From Yinghuangia soli (GTDB lineage: Bacteria; Actinomycetota; Actinomycetes; Streptomycetales; Streptomycetaceae): DNA of 38,589 nt. The stretch spans positions 394,138 through 432,726 of the forward strand of contig NZ_JAKFHA010000004.1 in assembly GCF_021502675.1 (NCBI RefSeq). The letters run 5' to 3'. The notes under the pieces were generated by a model, which worked only from the letters and a program-made list of their open reading frames with translations, was not told where the DNA came from and searched no databases. Below are positions 14,351 through 22,074 of the stretch, piece after piece (the stretch's first letter is position 1; each line of letters begins with the position of its first letter). A program made the position numbers and the translations under genes.

Positions 14351-15748
14351 TCAGTCGCCGAGGGGTACGTCGCGGGCCAGCAGGTCCGCGGTCGTCTCGC
14401 GGCGCACGATGACGCGCGCGCGTCCGTCCCGCACGGCGACGACCGGCGGCCGCCCGACCATGTTGTAGGTCGACGCCATCGCCATCTGGTACGCACCCGC
14501 GGCCGGCGCCGCCAGAAGGTCGCCAGGCCGTACGTCATCCGGGAGTTCGACGTCCGGGGCCAGGATGTCGCCGGCCTCGCAGAAGCGCCCTACGACGGTC
14601 ACCGTCCGGGTGGTACGCGCCCCGGCCCGGCCGATGAGGCGCAGCTCGGGGCGGGCACCGTAGAGGGCCGGCCGCGGGTTGTCGTTCATGCCGCCGTCCA
14701 CGGCCACGAACGTCCGGTCCCCGGTGCGCTTCACGACCAGCACGCGGTAGACCGCGACGCCCGCCGGGCCGATCAGCGCCCGCCCGGGCTCCACGATCAG
14801 CTGCGGCCCGGGAAGGCCGACCGCCGCGTAGGCGCGGACCAGATGCCGCATCACGTCGTCCGCGAACTCGGCAGGATCCAGGGCATGTTCGCCGCTCCGG
14901 TAGGCGATCCCGTGGCCGCCGCCCAGATCCAGCTCGGGCAGCACCACGCCATGCCGGTCGCGGACCCGCGCAGCGAGTGCGGCCATGCGGGGGAGCGCCG
15001 CGAGGAACGGCCGCACCGAGGTGATCTGCGACCCGAGATGGCAGTGCAGGCCAACGAGTTCGAGACGCGGCTGGTCCAGCACCCGGGCGATCGCGTCTTC
15101 TGCGGCGCCGTGCTCGATCGACAACCCGAACTTCTGGTCCGCGGTACCGGTACGGATCGCCTTGTGCGCGCCCGCCTCGACGCCGGGGATCACCCGGATC
15201 AGCACCGCCTGCCGGTCGTGTGCCGGGACGAGCGCCGCCAGCCGGGCCACCTCGGCCACGTTGTCCAGCACGATCCGCCCCACCCCGAAACGCAGCGCGG
15301 CGCGCAGCTCGTCCGGCGTCTTGGCATTGCCGTGCAGGATCATCCGCTCGGCCGGGAACCCCGCGGCCGCGGCCACTTCGAGCTCGCCCAGCGAGCATAC
15401 GTCCAGATGCAGCCCCTCCTCGCGCACCCACGCGGCCACCGCCCGGCTGAGGAACGCCTTGCCGGCATAGGCCACATGCGCCTGCGGCAGCGCCCGGCGG
15501 TACGCCCGGCAGCGGTCCCGGAACTCGCCTTCGTCGAGCACGTAGAGCGGAGTACCGAAACGCTCGGCGAGGTCGGAGAGGCGGAGACCGGCGACGGTCA
15601 CTTCGCCGTCGGCGGCGTCCGGACGGGCACGCGCGGACCAGACGGCGTCCGCAGGCCCGCGCGGACCGGTCGGGCGCGGACGGACAGAAGAGCCGGGGAC
15701 GAGGGCGGGGACGGGGACGGCAGGGAGGGTGGTGGTCAGGTCGGTCAT
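14351..15748 (-). CDS. lysA: Diaminopimelate decarboxylase (PLP fold-III)
   Basis: 465 residues; ATG 15748, GGGGAGA 6 nt upstream. After a 50-residue Pro/Arg-rich extension, HVAYAGKAFLS holds the PLP lysine (about K97). LELVGLHCHLGSQI, LDLGGGHGIAY (phosphate loop), IVEPGRALIGPAGVAVYRV, GGMNDNPRPALYGA and RFCEAGDILA (active-site Cys-Glu) are the LysA order. The family makes L-lysine from meso-diaminopimelate. In Streptomyces the main lysA usually sits with homoserine/arginyl-tRNA genes; here the neighbour is a chorismate mutase 31 nt downstream, so this may be a second or accessory copy acting on a modified amino acid. Upstream region carries 8-bp tandem repeats. Confidence 0.9.
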   Translation of the reverse strand: MTDLTTTLPAVPVPALVPGSSVRPRPTGPRGPADAVWSARARPDAADGEVTVAGLRLSDLAERFGTPLYVLDEGEFRDRCRAYRRALPQAHVAYAGKAFLSRAVAAWVREEGLHLDVCSLGELEVAAAAGFPAERMILHGNAKTPDELRAALRFGVGRIVLDNVAEVARLAALVPAHDRQAVLIRVIPGVEAGAHKAIRTGTADQKFGLSIEHGAAEDAIARVLDQPRLELVGLHCHLGSQITSVRPFLAALPRMAALAARVRDRHGVVLPELDLGGGHGIAYRSGEHALDPAEFADDVMRHLVRAYAAVGLPGPQLIVEPGRALIGPAGVAVYRVLVVKRTGDRTFVAVDGGMNDNPRPALYGARPELRLIGRAGARTTRTVTVVGRFCEAGDILAPDVELPDDVRPGDLLAAPAAGAYQMAMASTYNMVGRPPVVAVRDGRARVIVRRETTADLLARDVPLGD

Positions 15749-15822
15749 GGCGATTCTCCCCAAGGGGACGGAGCAGGCAGCCGAGATGGTCGGTACCGGG
15801 AGTGCAGGCGCGCAGGCGCGCG

Positions 15823-15854
15823 GGTGTACGGGTGTACGGGTGTACGGGTGCGCG
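15823..15854. repeat. 8-bp tandem repeat upstream of lysA
   Basis: Three perfect copies of GGTGTACG (15823-15846) followed by a diverged GGTGCGCG, then a GGTAC-rich stretch to about 15872. Lies in the 136-nt gap between the SAV_915-like gene and lysA (both minus strand). Confidence 0.75.
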
Positions 15855-15884
15855 GGGGGTACGGGGGTACGGGCGCAGCCGGGA

Positions 15885-16451
15885 CTAGATCCGGTCGTTC
15901 CGCGGGATGTGCCGCATGCAGGCGGGCAGGTCGGCGGCGTCGTCCGCATCCGCATCCGCATCCGGCTCGGGCACCGCATCCGCATCCGGCCCGGGGACCG
16001 CATCCGCTTCCGGCTCGGGGACGCCCACCGCGGAACCCGCCACGGGGGCCGCGCTCAGCCGCGGATCGCGGACCACGACGTCGACCCCGAGCCCGGCGAG
16101 CGTCTCGCGCAGGCAGGTCTCCGCCATGACGGTCCACTCCTGCCCGCTCCCGAGCACCGCGCGCAGCTGCGCCGCCGAGGTGAACCCCACCCCTACGCGC
16201 GTGCCCAGCGCGTCCTTGAACAGCCGCAGCACCTCGATGCCGGACGGCGTGCTGCGCACCGGGACGAAGACGCGCTGCGGCATCTGCACCCAAGGGCGCT
16301 GTGCGTCGGGGTGCGATCGGCGCAGCCAGGGCAGTTCCGCAGCCGCTTCGTCGCGGTGCAGCACGGCCCGGCTGCGCGGGCGTTCGTCGGGGTCCTCGCC
16401 ACGCGACGGAGCATTCTCGGTCACGAACACGGCTGCCTCCACGGTCTTCAC
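15885..16451 (-). CDS. SAV_915-like / SseB-like protein
   Basis: 188 residues from a GTG at 16451. The frame extends to 16562, but a TAGCGT -10-like box (16492-16487) would start transcription near 16480, favouring the GTG; Shine-Dalgarno is weak. The core RVFVPVRSTPSGIEVLRLFK, LGTRVGVGFTSAAQLRAVLG and LGVDVVVRDPRL matches the SAV_915-type protein family of Streptomyces, related to type III secretion SseB-like domains; function unknown. The C-terminal 45 residues are an acidic Asp/Ala/Pro repeat (PDADA, PEPDA units) ending LPACMRHIP. No membrane segment. Stands alone between lysA and a divergent unknown gene. Confidence 0.65.
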   Translation of the reverse strand: MKTVEAAVFVTENAPSRGEDPDERPRSRAVLHRDEAAAELPWLRRSHPDAQRPWVQMPQRVFVPVRSTPSGIEVLRLFKDALGTRVGVGFTSAAQLRAVLGSGQEWTVMAETCLRETLAGLGVDVVVRDPRLSAAPVAGSAVGVPEPEADAVPGPDADAVPEPDADADADDAADLPACMRHIPRNDRI

Positions 16452-16609
16452 GTTCTCGCGGGCCGCTCGTTCGCGACCCGTCTCCGACGCTAGGCGCGGT
16501 TCGTGCGCGGACACGGGGGACGGGTGTATCCCTGCCGCCTTCTTGATCAGGACCGGGCGCATCTTGACGCCGTCTTGGTCCGCCCCCGTGCTGTGCCAGG
16601 ATCGGCGGG

Positions 16610-17665
16610 ATGCAGCCAGGTCAGCAGCCCGCCCCCGAGCGCTTCGCCGTACACCCGTGCGGGCGCGTCCGCATCCCGGGCCTGGGCACCTGGAGCCGGG
16701 GCCGCGTGACGTTCGACGCCCGCGGACTGCGCCCCCGGGTGATCGTGCGCGACGACACAGCCGTCCACGTGTACGAGCTTCCGGACCGGCAGGCCGATGC
16801 CGGCCGGGTTCCGGAGCCGGACCGCACCCCGACCCTGACGCCTGCTGCCTCCTTCCGTGCGCCCGCGGAAAGCCCGCTCCCGGTCGTCGGATCCCTCCCG
16901 GTGGCCGCCGACCTGTCGTACGCGGTACTCGTCGGCGAGTCCGAGTACCACGCCATTGCGGAGACCGGAGAGGTCCTGTGGGAGCGGGAGTTCACCACCG
17001 AGCCCGCATCCCCGCTGCGCATCGTCCGGGTCGGCGCGGCCGCGCCGGGCGTACGTCCCGGCGTCTGGCTCTCCGAACCCGAGGACGCCGCGACGCTGCG
17101 CCTCGTCCATTGCGATGCGGACGGCCGCGAGACCGTCCGCATGCCGCTGCCCTTGGCTGGGCCCCGCTTCGGCCGGACACCCGTGCTGTGGGGACTCGAC
17201 GGCAAGCCTCGCTTTCCCTCACCCGGACCCGGCGTCGAAGTCCCCTTTGTTGTCGACCCGTTGGACGGCGCCGAGATCTCGCTGAGCGGCGACGGGGCAC
17301 TGCGCCGCAGGACCGCGGACGGCCGGAGCATCATCGCGCAGCTGACCCCGGGCAGCTTCCCGCGGCCTCTGCCCGGCCATATCCGGCCCTACCTCGAACC
17401 CGTCCACCACCGTGTCGACGCGGCCACCGCGCTGGTCGTGCTCGCCGACGACTACGACGAGGCCGCGGTCGAGCAGTACGGCCCCGAGCAGTGGCGCGAG
17501 TTCAGCGCGTGGGCCGTCGTCCCGCACACGGGGGAGGTGCTCGGCCCGATACCCACCGAGCACGAGTGGGCCGGCGGTCTCTGGTCCCCTGCGGACGGCA
17601 CGTGGGTCACCTGGCACGGCGAGATCCTCACCCGCTGGCAGCGAACAGGGCTTTCCCCGGGCTGA
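16610..17665 (+). CDS. Hypothetical protein, beta-rich (possible propeller)
   Basis: 351 residues, ATG 16610 with a modest GGATCGGCGGG upstream. Not a recognised family. Repeated strand-turn patterns (RVRIPGLGTWSRGRVTFD, YAVLVGESEYHAIAETGEVL, GRTPVLWGLDGKPRF, WAVVPHTGEVLGPI, LWSPADGTWVTWHGEIL) and the recurring 'AETGEVLWE / HTGEVLGP' hairpins suggest a beta-propeller of PQQ/WD type, but blades are irregular. No signal peptide, so cytosolic. Divergent from the SAV_915-like gene and convergent with the membrane-PemK gene 78 nt away. Confidence 0.65.
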   Translation: MQPGQQPAPERFAVHPCGRVRIPGLGTWSRGRVTFDARGLRPRVIVRDDTAVHVYELPDRQADAGRVPEPDRTPTLTPAASFRAPAESPLPVVGSLPVAADLSYAVLVGESEYHAIAETGEVLWEREFTTEPASPLRIVRVGAAAPGVRPGVWLSEPEDAATLRLVHCDADGRETVRMPLPLAGPRFGRTPVLWGLDGKPRFPSPGPGVEVPFVVDPLDGAEISLSGDGALRRRTADGRSIIAQLTPGSFPRPLPGHIRPYLEPVHHRVDAATALVVLADDYDEAAVEQYGPEQWREFSAWAVVPHTGEVLGPIPTEHEWAGGLWSPADGTWVTWHGEILTRWQRTGLSPG

Positions 17666-17743
17666 CTTGGTCGATCACGACGCTGCTCGCGTCGGCTGCC
17701 CACGCTGCCTGTGGCACCAACGCCGATCCGACCGGTCCTCGGA

Positions 17744-18508
17744 TCAGCGCGTCCCCGGGTAGCGGCGTGTGACCTGGGCCCAGACATGCCTGTCGCAGAC
17801 GCCCAGCGGCCGGCGGAAGGCGCTGCGGGCGACCGTGCGCCGCGGGGTGAGTTCGAGCCAGCTGTCGTGCTTGGCGGCGGTGTCCCAGCCGGCGACGGGC
17901 ATCCGCACGTAGTCGGGGCGGCCCGACTTGTCCTGGCTGGTGATCTTGAGAACGCGGATGCCGCGCCGGGTGCGGCCGACCACCAGGCAAGGGCGGTCCT
18001 TGACCTGCGCCGAATCGTCGAACGGCACGGCGGCGAACCAGATCTGCCCGGGCTGCGGTGCCGACCCGGGGGTGGGACGCGGCAGCGTACGGGCCGGTCC
18101 GCGGTCCAGCAGGCGTGCGGCTGCCCAGGCGACTACGCATGTCAGTGCACCGGCGGCGAGTCCGGCGGCATACGGGTTCACCGGTCCGAGCAGCGACGCC
18201 GCAAGTCCCGCGCCGAAGGCGCCACCTGCCACCACCGCCGCGCGCGATGCGGTACGCCGCGACCAGGCGGATTCCGAACCCCACGGTGCGACAAAGCCGG
18301 TGAGGATGAACGCGCCGACGTACCCGGCCACCGCCGCGACGGCCCACGGGCTGCTGCCGCTGCCCGGCAGGTCGGCCATGCGGTCGTGCAGCGCGGCGGA
18401 CACCACGGCACCGGGAACCGCCAGGAGCAGCCAGACCGCCACCAGCAGCCACAGCGCCGCCGCCCCGCGCCCGCCCCGCTTGCTGCTTCCGCCGCGTATC
18501 CGTGTCAT
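17744..18508 (-). CDS. Membrane-anchored PemK/MazF-like protein
   Basis: 254 residues from ATG 18508; a TAGGGT box (18581-18576) could be its promoter. Residues about 16-134 hold four predicted membrane helices (LWLLVAVWLLLAVPGAVVSA; VAAVAGYVGAFILTGFV; VVAGGAFGAGLAASLLG; AAGLAAGALTCVVAWAAA). Residues about 150-254 are a PemK-like domain: PQPGQIWFAAVPF, KDRPCLVVGR, IRVLKITSQDKSGRPDYV and a C-terminal AFRRPLGVCDRHVWAQV. MazF/PemK toxins are mRNA endonucleases with conserved R (DRP) and T (ITS) positions, both present. No antitoxin-like ORF lies next to it. Whether it still cleaves RNA is unknown; the fused membrane part is the unusual feature. Confidence 0.8.
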   Translation of the reverse strand: MTRIRGGSSKRGGRGAAALWLLVAVWLLLAVPGAVVSAALHDRMADLPGSGSSPWAVAAVAGYVGAFILTGFVAPWGSESAWSRRTASRAAVVAGGAFGAGLAASLLGPVNPYAAGLAAGALTCVVAWAAARLLDRGPARTLPRPTPGSAPQPGQIWFAAVPFDDSAQVKDRPCLVVGRTRRGIRVLKITSQDKSGRPDYVRMPVAGWDTAAKHDSWLELTPRRTVARSAFRRPLGVCDRHVWAQVTRRYPGTR

Positions 18509-18624
18509 CGCGCCGTTCCGCTCCCGTCCGGCCCTGTCCCGTCGGCGCCCTGCCGCCCCCTGCGGACGGGATCTCACCCTAGATCGTGTCTGCCGGACCT
18601 TGGCGCCCCCTCCCGGTGTCCGGG

Positions 18625-19167
18625 TCAGGCGCCGGCCGGGCGGGCCAGGTAGTAGACGACGTGCGCGCGGTCGTCCACCGGGTTGTCCGGGGTGAGTTCG
18701 ACCTCGGCGATACGCGCGAGCCCGGCCTTCTCCAGGGCGCGCCACGAGCGCTGGTTGGCCGTCGAGACCGGGATCATGATGCCGGTGGCGGACGGCTCGT
18801 CGGCCCACGCCTTTGCCACCGCGGACGCGATGATCCGCGGACCGAGGCCCTGCCCGACCAGGTCCCGCTCGCCGATCAGGTAGTCGAGGCTCAGCGTCCC
18901 GTCGGGCACGTCGAGAAACGCGCCCAGTTCGTCGAGGTACTCGGGGTAGTCCGCGAAGAAGCTGCGCTGCACCAGCGCGCACGGCACGCCGTCCACCGAC
19001 GCCAGCCAGTCCTGCGACGGCTCCGCGCCGCGTGCCGACGGCCCGAAGTCCCGGGCGACCGCCTCGGCCGTCGTCTCGTGGTTCCACCACCGGGCCACGT
19101 GCGGTTCGGCCAGCCACCGGGCGAGCAGCGGGAAGTCGTCCTCGGTGACGCGGCGCCAGGAAATCAT
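18625..19167 (-). CDS. GNAT acetyltransferase, AAC(6')/siderophore type
   Basis: 180 residues, ATG 19167. ISWRRVTEDDFPLLARWL and HVARWWNHE (RWW motif) are hallmarks of the AAC(6')-Ib/IucB-like GNAT branch. YLIGERDLVGQGLGPRII is the acetyl-CoA loop, followed by STANQRSWRALEKAGL. Enzymes of this type N-acetylate aminoglycosides or related amines; resistance cannot be claimed from sequence alone. It starts 10 nt after the stop of the preceding methyltransferase gene, implying an operon. A TAGCGT box (19180-19175), containing that stop codon, ends 7 nt from the ATG and could give an extra leaderless transcript. Confidence 0.82.
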   Translation of the reverse strand: MISWRRVTEDDFPLLARWLAEPHVARWWNHETTAEAVARDFGPSARGAEPSQDWLASVDGVPCALVQRSFFADYPEYLDELGAFLDVPDGTLSLDYLIGERDLVGQGLGPRIIASAVAKAWADEPSATGIMIPVSTANQRSWRALEKAGLARIAEVELTPDNPVDDRAHVVYYLARPAGA

Positions 19168-19177
19168 GGCGCTCACG

Positions 19178-19714
19178 CTACGAGGTACGCCCCGCTCGGC
19201 CCACCGATTTGCCCGCGACGCACAGCAGCCCCGCGTCCGGGTCGTGCGTGGCCGCCACGGCGAACCCGGCCGCCTCCAGCACCGCACCGAGCCGGGGCGC
19301 GAGCGTGTCCAGGCGGCCGCCCGGCGGCGGCTCGTAGGCCAGGAAGACCCTGCCCTCGGGCCGCAACGCCGCCTTGATCCGGTCCAGTTCGCCGGCCGGG
19401 TCGTGCGTCCAGAAGTGGTTGACATTCACCGCGAACACCGTGTCCAGGGTGCCGTCCGGGGCCAGGACGGCGTCCTCCAGGGCCTGCACCGCGAACACGG
19501 CCCGGCCCGCGTCCACCTGGGCGGCGTTGCGTTCTCGCGCGGCGGCGACCGCCTTGGCGGAGCGGTCGATGCCGAGATACGTGCCGTCCGCGAGCCGGTC
19601 GCACTCGAGGGCCGCGGCCACGCCGCGTCCGCAGCCGATCTCCAGCACGCGGTGCCCAGGCTGCACGCCGAGCAGGTCGACCGTCCAGGTCAGGCGTCGG
19701 GGGACGGCAGGCAT
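19178..19714 (-). CDS. SAM-dependent methyltransferase
   Basis: 178 residues, ATG 19714 with GGAGGAG 7 nt upstream. VLEIGCGRGVAAALECDRL (motif I), YLGIDRSAKAV (motif II), LDTVFAVNVNHFWTHDP (motif IV) and LRPEGRVFLAYEPP (motif VI). Small class I enzyme of the UbiE/type-11 group. It follows the VOC gene by 29 nt and precedes the GNAT gene by 10 nt, so the three are probably one transcript. Substrate unknown; a small-molecule modification role with the GNAT is plausible. Confidence 0.85.
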   Translation of the reverse strand: MPAVPRRLTWTVDLLGVQPGHRVLEIGCGRGVAAALECDRLADGTYLGIDRSAKAVAAARERNAAQVDAGRAVFAVQALEDAVLAPDGTLDTVFAVNVNHFWTHDPAGELDRIKAALRPEGRVFLAYEPPPGGRLDTLAPRLGAVLEAAGFAVAATHDPDAGLLCVAGKSVGRAGRTS

Positions 19715-19743
19715 CCGGGCATCTCCTCCTCCGGTCACGCGGA

Positions 19744-20166
19744 TTACTCGTCCGGCAGCTGCTCGAACATCCAGCGGTGCCCCTCGAGGTCCGCGGCCCG
19801 GTACATGCGGCCGTACGGCGTGTCCTCGGGCGGGCCCAGGATCGTCGCGCCGGCCGCCTTCGCATGCGCGTGGTGCGCATCCAGGTCGGCGACGTACACG
19901 TGCACGCCGTCGATGACGTACGGCACCGCCAGCCATGCCGCCGCGTCCGCGCAGTCTTTGGCGTGCCGCGCGGGGGAGCGGTACTCCGGCGTCGGCTGGG
20001 CGAGCATCACGATCCCGCCGGTCCCGGTCTCCAACTCGGCGTGCCCGACCGAGCCGTCCGGCATCGCGATCCGGGTGGTCTCGCGGAAGCCGAACGCCTC
20101 GACGAGCCAGGTGATGGCCCCGGCGGCGTCCTCGTAGGAGATCATCGGTGTCACTGACTGGCGCAT
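19744..20166 (-). CDS. VOC-family (glyoxalase/PhnB-like) protein
   Basis: 140 residues; ATG 20166 with GGAGG 7 nt upstream. Beta-alpha-beta-beta-beta halves: MISYEDAAGAITWLVEAFGF, HAELETGTGGIVMLAQPT, then VHVYVADLDAHHAHAKAAGA and GPPEDTPYGRMYRAADLEGH. The closing DLEGHRWMFEQ is the standard VOC C-terminus. Metal ligands typical of VOC proteins (H, E) may be H/E in SVGHAEL and GHRW. Members bind or detoxify small molecules (bleomycin-resistance-like, glyoxalases, PhnB). First gene of the three-gene operon with a methyltransferase and a GNAT. Confidence 0.85.
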   Translation of the reverse strand: MRQSVTPMISYEDAAGAITWLVEAFGFRETTRIAMPDGSVGHAELETGTGGIVMLAQPTPEYRSPARHAKDCADAAAWLAVPYVIDGVHVYVADLDAHHAHAKAAGATILGPPEDTPYGRMYRAADLEGHRWMFEQLPDE

Positions 20167-20316
20167 GGTCCGGCCTCCGTGGGCGGGCGGGCAGCCTGGC
20201 TCCGGCTGTCCGCGTGGATGCGGCGGGGATTGCCTGCTCTTCGAGTCTGCGCCGCGGTCGTCCGGTGGTCTTGGACGAATGGGAACACCTGCGCGCCGGT
20301 CCGGGTTCGCACCACA

Positions 20317-20358
20317 CAAGTACGCAAGTACGCGCAGGTACACAGGTACACAGGTGCG
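20317..20358. repeat. 8-bp tandem repeats in a divergent promoter region
   Basis: CAAGTACG twice (20317-20332), two bases, CAGGTACA twice (20335-20350), CAGGTGCG (20351-20358). The 219-nt gap between the VOC gene and the phosphatase-like gene holds no gene. The units resemble, with the GTAC core, those upstream of lysA at 15823. Confidence 0.75.
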
Positions 20359-20385
20359 CATGGACATGTGCAGAGAGGGGCGCGA

Positions 20386-20847
20386 ATGACGGGGACCTGG
20401 TCGCCGGAAGACCCGGGGGTGCTGCGGCTGCCGTCCGGCCGGCTGGTCCGCGGCCGGGGGCTGCGGAACCCGCAGCCGCCCGGACCGGATCCGGCATACG
20501 GCGTCTACCTGCTCGGCAAGCCGCCGCCCGCGTCCGCGTGGGAGTCGCGGTGGCTGCGCTGGCCGGACTTCCGGCTGCCGGCCGACAAGGCCGAGGCCCG
20601 CGCGGTCTTCTCCGATGCGCTGCGGCGCAGCGGCACCGAGCGCGTGGAGTTCGCTTGCGGCGGCGGCCGGGGCCGGACCGGCACCGCGCTGGCCTGCCTC
20701 GCGGTCCTGGACGGCGTGCCCGCGGACGAGGCGGTCGCCTTCGTGCGCCGCGCCTACGACCGGCACGCGGTCGAGACGCCCTGGCAGAAGCGGTACGTCC
20801 GGCAGTTCGGCCGCCCCGACCCCCACGCCGGCTCCGGTCAGGCCTGA
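20386..20847 (+). CDS. Protein-tyrosine-phosphatase-like protein
   Basis: 153 residues; ATG 20386 with GAGAGGGG upstream. VEFACGGGRGRTGTALACL contains C-x5-R followed by T-G, the signature of the cysteine-phosphatase P-loop. The His before Cys in the usual HCX5R is Ala here, and the loop GGGRG is unusual. LRWPDFRLPADKAEARAVF upstream is where the general-acid WPD loop would be: WPDFRLP fits. C-terminal DGVPADEAVAFVRRAYDRHAVETP is the typical closing helix. The family dephosphorylates Tyr/Ser or nucleotide substrates. Its 3' end overlaps the convergent reductase gene by 10 bp. Confidence 0.75.
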   Translation: MTGTWSPEDPGVLRLPSGRLVRGRGLRNPQPPGPDPAYGVYLLGKPPPASAWESRWLRWPDFRLPADKAEARAVFSDALRRSGTERVEFACGGGRGRTGTALACLAVLDGVPADEAVAFVRRAYDRHAVETPWQKRYVRQFGRPDPHAGSGQA

Positions 20848-21404
20848 GCGGCTTCGGCCGGCACGTAGGTCACGTGCAGCACGCCGTTGTCGATCGCCTC
20901 GTTGCCGACCAGCTTCAGCGCGGTCTTCGCGGTCCCCTCGGGGAACAGCCGGGCGCCTCCGCCGAGCGCGACCGGGTAGACGAAGAGGTGGAGTTCGTCG
21001 ACCAGGCCGTCCGCGATCAGGGCCCGGACGAGGGTGCCGCTGCCGCTGATGTAGATGTCGCCCTCGGTCTCGGCCTTGAAGCGGCGGATGGTGTCGGCGT
21101 CGTAGGCGCCCAGCACGGTCGAGTTGTTCCAGTCGGCGTCCTCGTCCTTGAGGGTGGAGGAGACCACGTACTTGGGCGTCTCGTTGAAGAACGGGGCGCC
21201 CGGGTCGTCCTCGGCCGTGCGCGTCGACCAGGCCGGGGCGAACTCCTGGTAGGTCGTGCGGCCGAGCAGGATGGTCGTGCACGACCCCATGAAGCCGCCG
21301 ATGGCGGCGCCCATCTGGTCGGTGAACTCGTAGTCCAGGGTCCACATCGGCGCGTCGATGACGCCGTCGACGGTGGTGAACTCGTGCACCTTGATGATCC
21401 CCAT
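20838..21404 (-). CDS. RibD/DHFR-like reductase
   Basis: 188 residues; ATG 21404, AAGGAG 5 nt upstream. KVHEFTTVDGVIDAP, then TTILLGRTTYQEFAPAWS, TPKYVVSSTLKD, IYISGSGTLVRALIADGLVD and ELHLFVYPVALGGGARLF are the RibD C-terminal (dihydrofolate reductase-like) pattern, with the GRxTY and GS(G)xL NADPH-binding motifs. Actinobacteria carry many of these as general NADPH-dependent reductases; riboflavin or folate roles are unlikely without pathway genes nearby. Convergent with the phosphatase-like gene. Confidence 0.87.
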   Translation of the reverse strand: MGIIKVHEFTTVDGVIDAPMWTLDYEFTDQMGAAIGGFMGSCTTILLGRTTYQEFAPAWSTRTAEDDPGAPFFNETPKYVVSSTLKDEDADWNNSTVLGAYDADTIRRFKAETEGDIYISGSGTLVRALIADGLVDELHLFVYPVALGGGARLFPEGTAKTALKLVGNEAIDNGVLHVTYVPAEAAQA

Positions 21405-21479
21405 GATGGCTCCTTCGGGCTGTGGGCCTGCGGTGCTTCCGCCTGCTCCGGGTTCCGCGTGCTGCTGTCGTGGGGGTAG

Positions 21480-21517
21480 ACGGGGGCGGCCGGCGGAACT
21501 CATCGGTCCGCCCCCGT
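21480..21517. terminator. Hairpin downstream of the SSI-like gene
   Basis: ACGGGGGCGG (21480-21489) and CCGCCCCCGT (21508-21517) make a perfect 10-bp stem with an 18-nt loop. It lies in the 214-nt gap between the end of the SSI-like gene and the start of the reductase gene, both minus strand. Confidence 0.5.
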
Positions 21518-21618
21518 TTGTGTCCCAGGTCACATCGCGCGCTCGTCCCCACCCCATCACACCGGGCCGGGCCGGGGGCGATCTTCGGGGGAAGGCGTCA
21601 GCGGATCGGGGGACGGCG

Positions 21619-22074
21619 TCAGTGGATGTCGAACACCGGGGTCGTGGCCCGGTGCAGCGCGCAGCGGTTCCCGTGCGCCCCGGTGTAGCTGATCGTCCAC
21701 ACGCCGCCTCCCCAGTAGCCCTTGGCCACCGCGGTCACCGGCCGGTACTCCATGGTGCACGGCCCGGGGTCGCCGGCCACCATCCCCGGGTTGCCGTCCG
21801 CGGCCTCCAGGGCGGCGCAGGCCGCGTCCGGGTCCGGGTGCGTGCCGGTATTGGGGTTGCACCACAGCTCGGCGTAGCCGATGCGCTCGCCTTCGGTGCC
21901 GACGCCCTCGTAGACGCTCAGGAACATGTGCCCGTACGGCGGCGGCGTCGCGGTCGCCGGTGCGGCCCCGCCCAGTGCGGTGAACGCCAGCGCGGCGGCG
22001 CCGGCCAGCGCTGCGGTACGCCGGCTCAGGACGGTGCGGATACGGCCAAGTCCGGTTCGCTGGATGTGCGGCAA
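21619..22074 (-). CDS. Secreted subtilisin-inhibitor-like (SSI family) protein
   Basis: 151 residues from TTG 22074 (GGAG 6 nt upstream). GTG 22155 is an alternative, but the codons between look non-coding. Signal peptide about 1-42: RRTAALAGAAALAFTALGGA then APATA|TPP. The mature part, YGHMFLSVYEGVG, AELWCNPNTGTHPDPDAACA, GPCTMEYRPVTAVAKG and HGNRCALHRATTPVFDIH, aligns with SSI. All four cysteines match (disulfide pairs in SSI: 35-50 and 71-101). The reactive-site bond Met73-Val74 of SSI (CPM-V) corresponds to CTM-E here, so P1 is Met and P1' is Glu. SSI proteins are extracellular serine-protease inhibitors. Target unknown. Confidence 0.85.
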   Translation of the reverse strand: MPHIQRTGLGRIRTVLSRRTAALAGAAALAFTALGGAAPATATPPPYGHMFLSVYEGVGTEGERIGYAELWCNPNTGTHPDPDAACAALEAADGNPGMVAGDPGPCTMEYRPVTAVAKGYWGGGVWTISYTGAHGNRCALHRATTPVFDIH

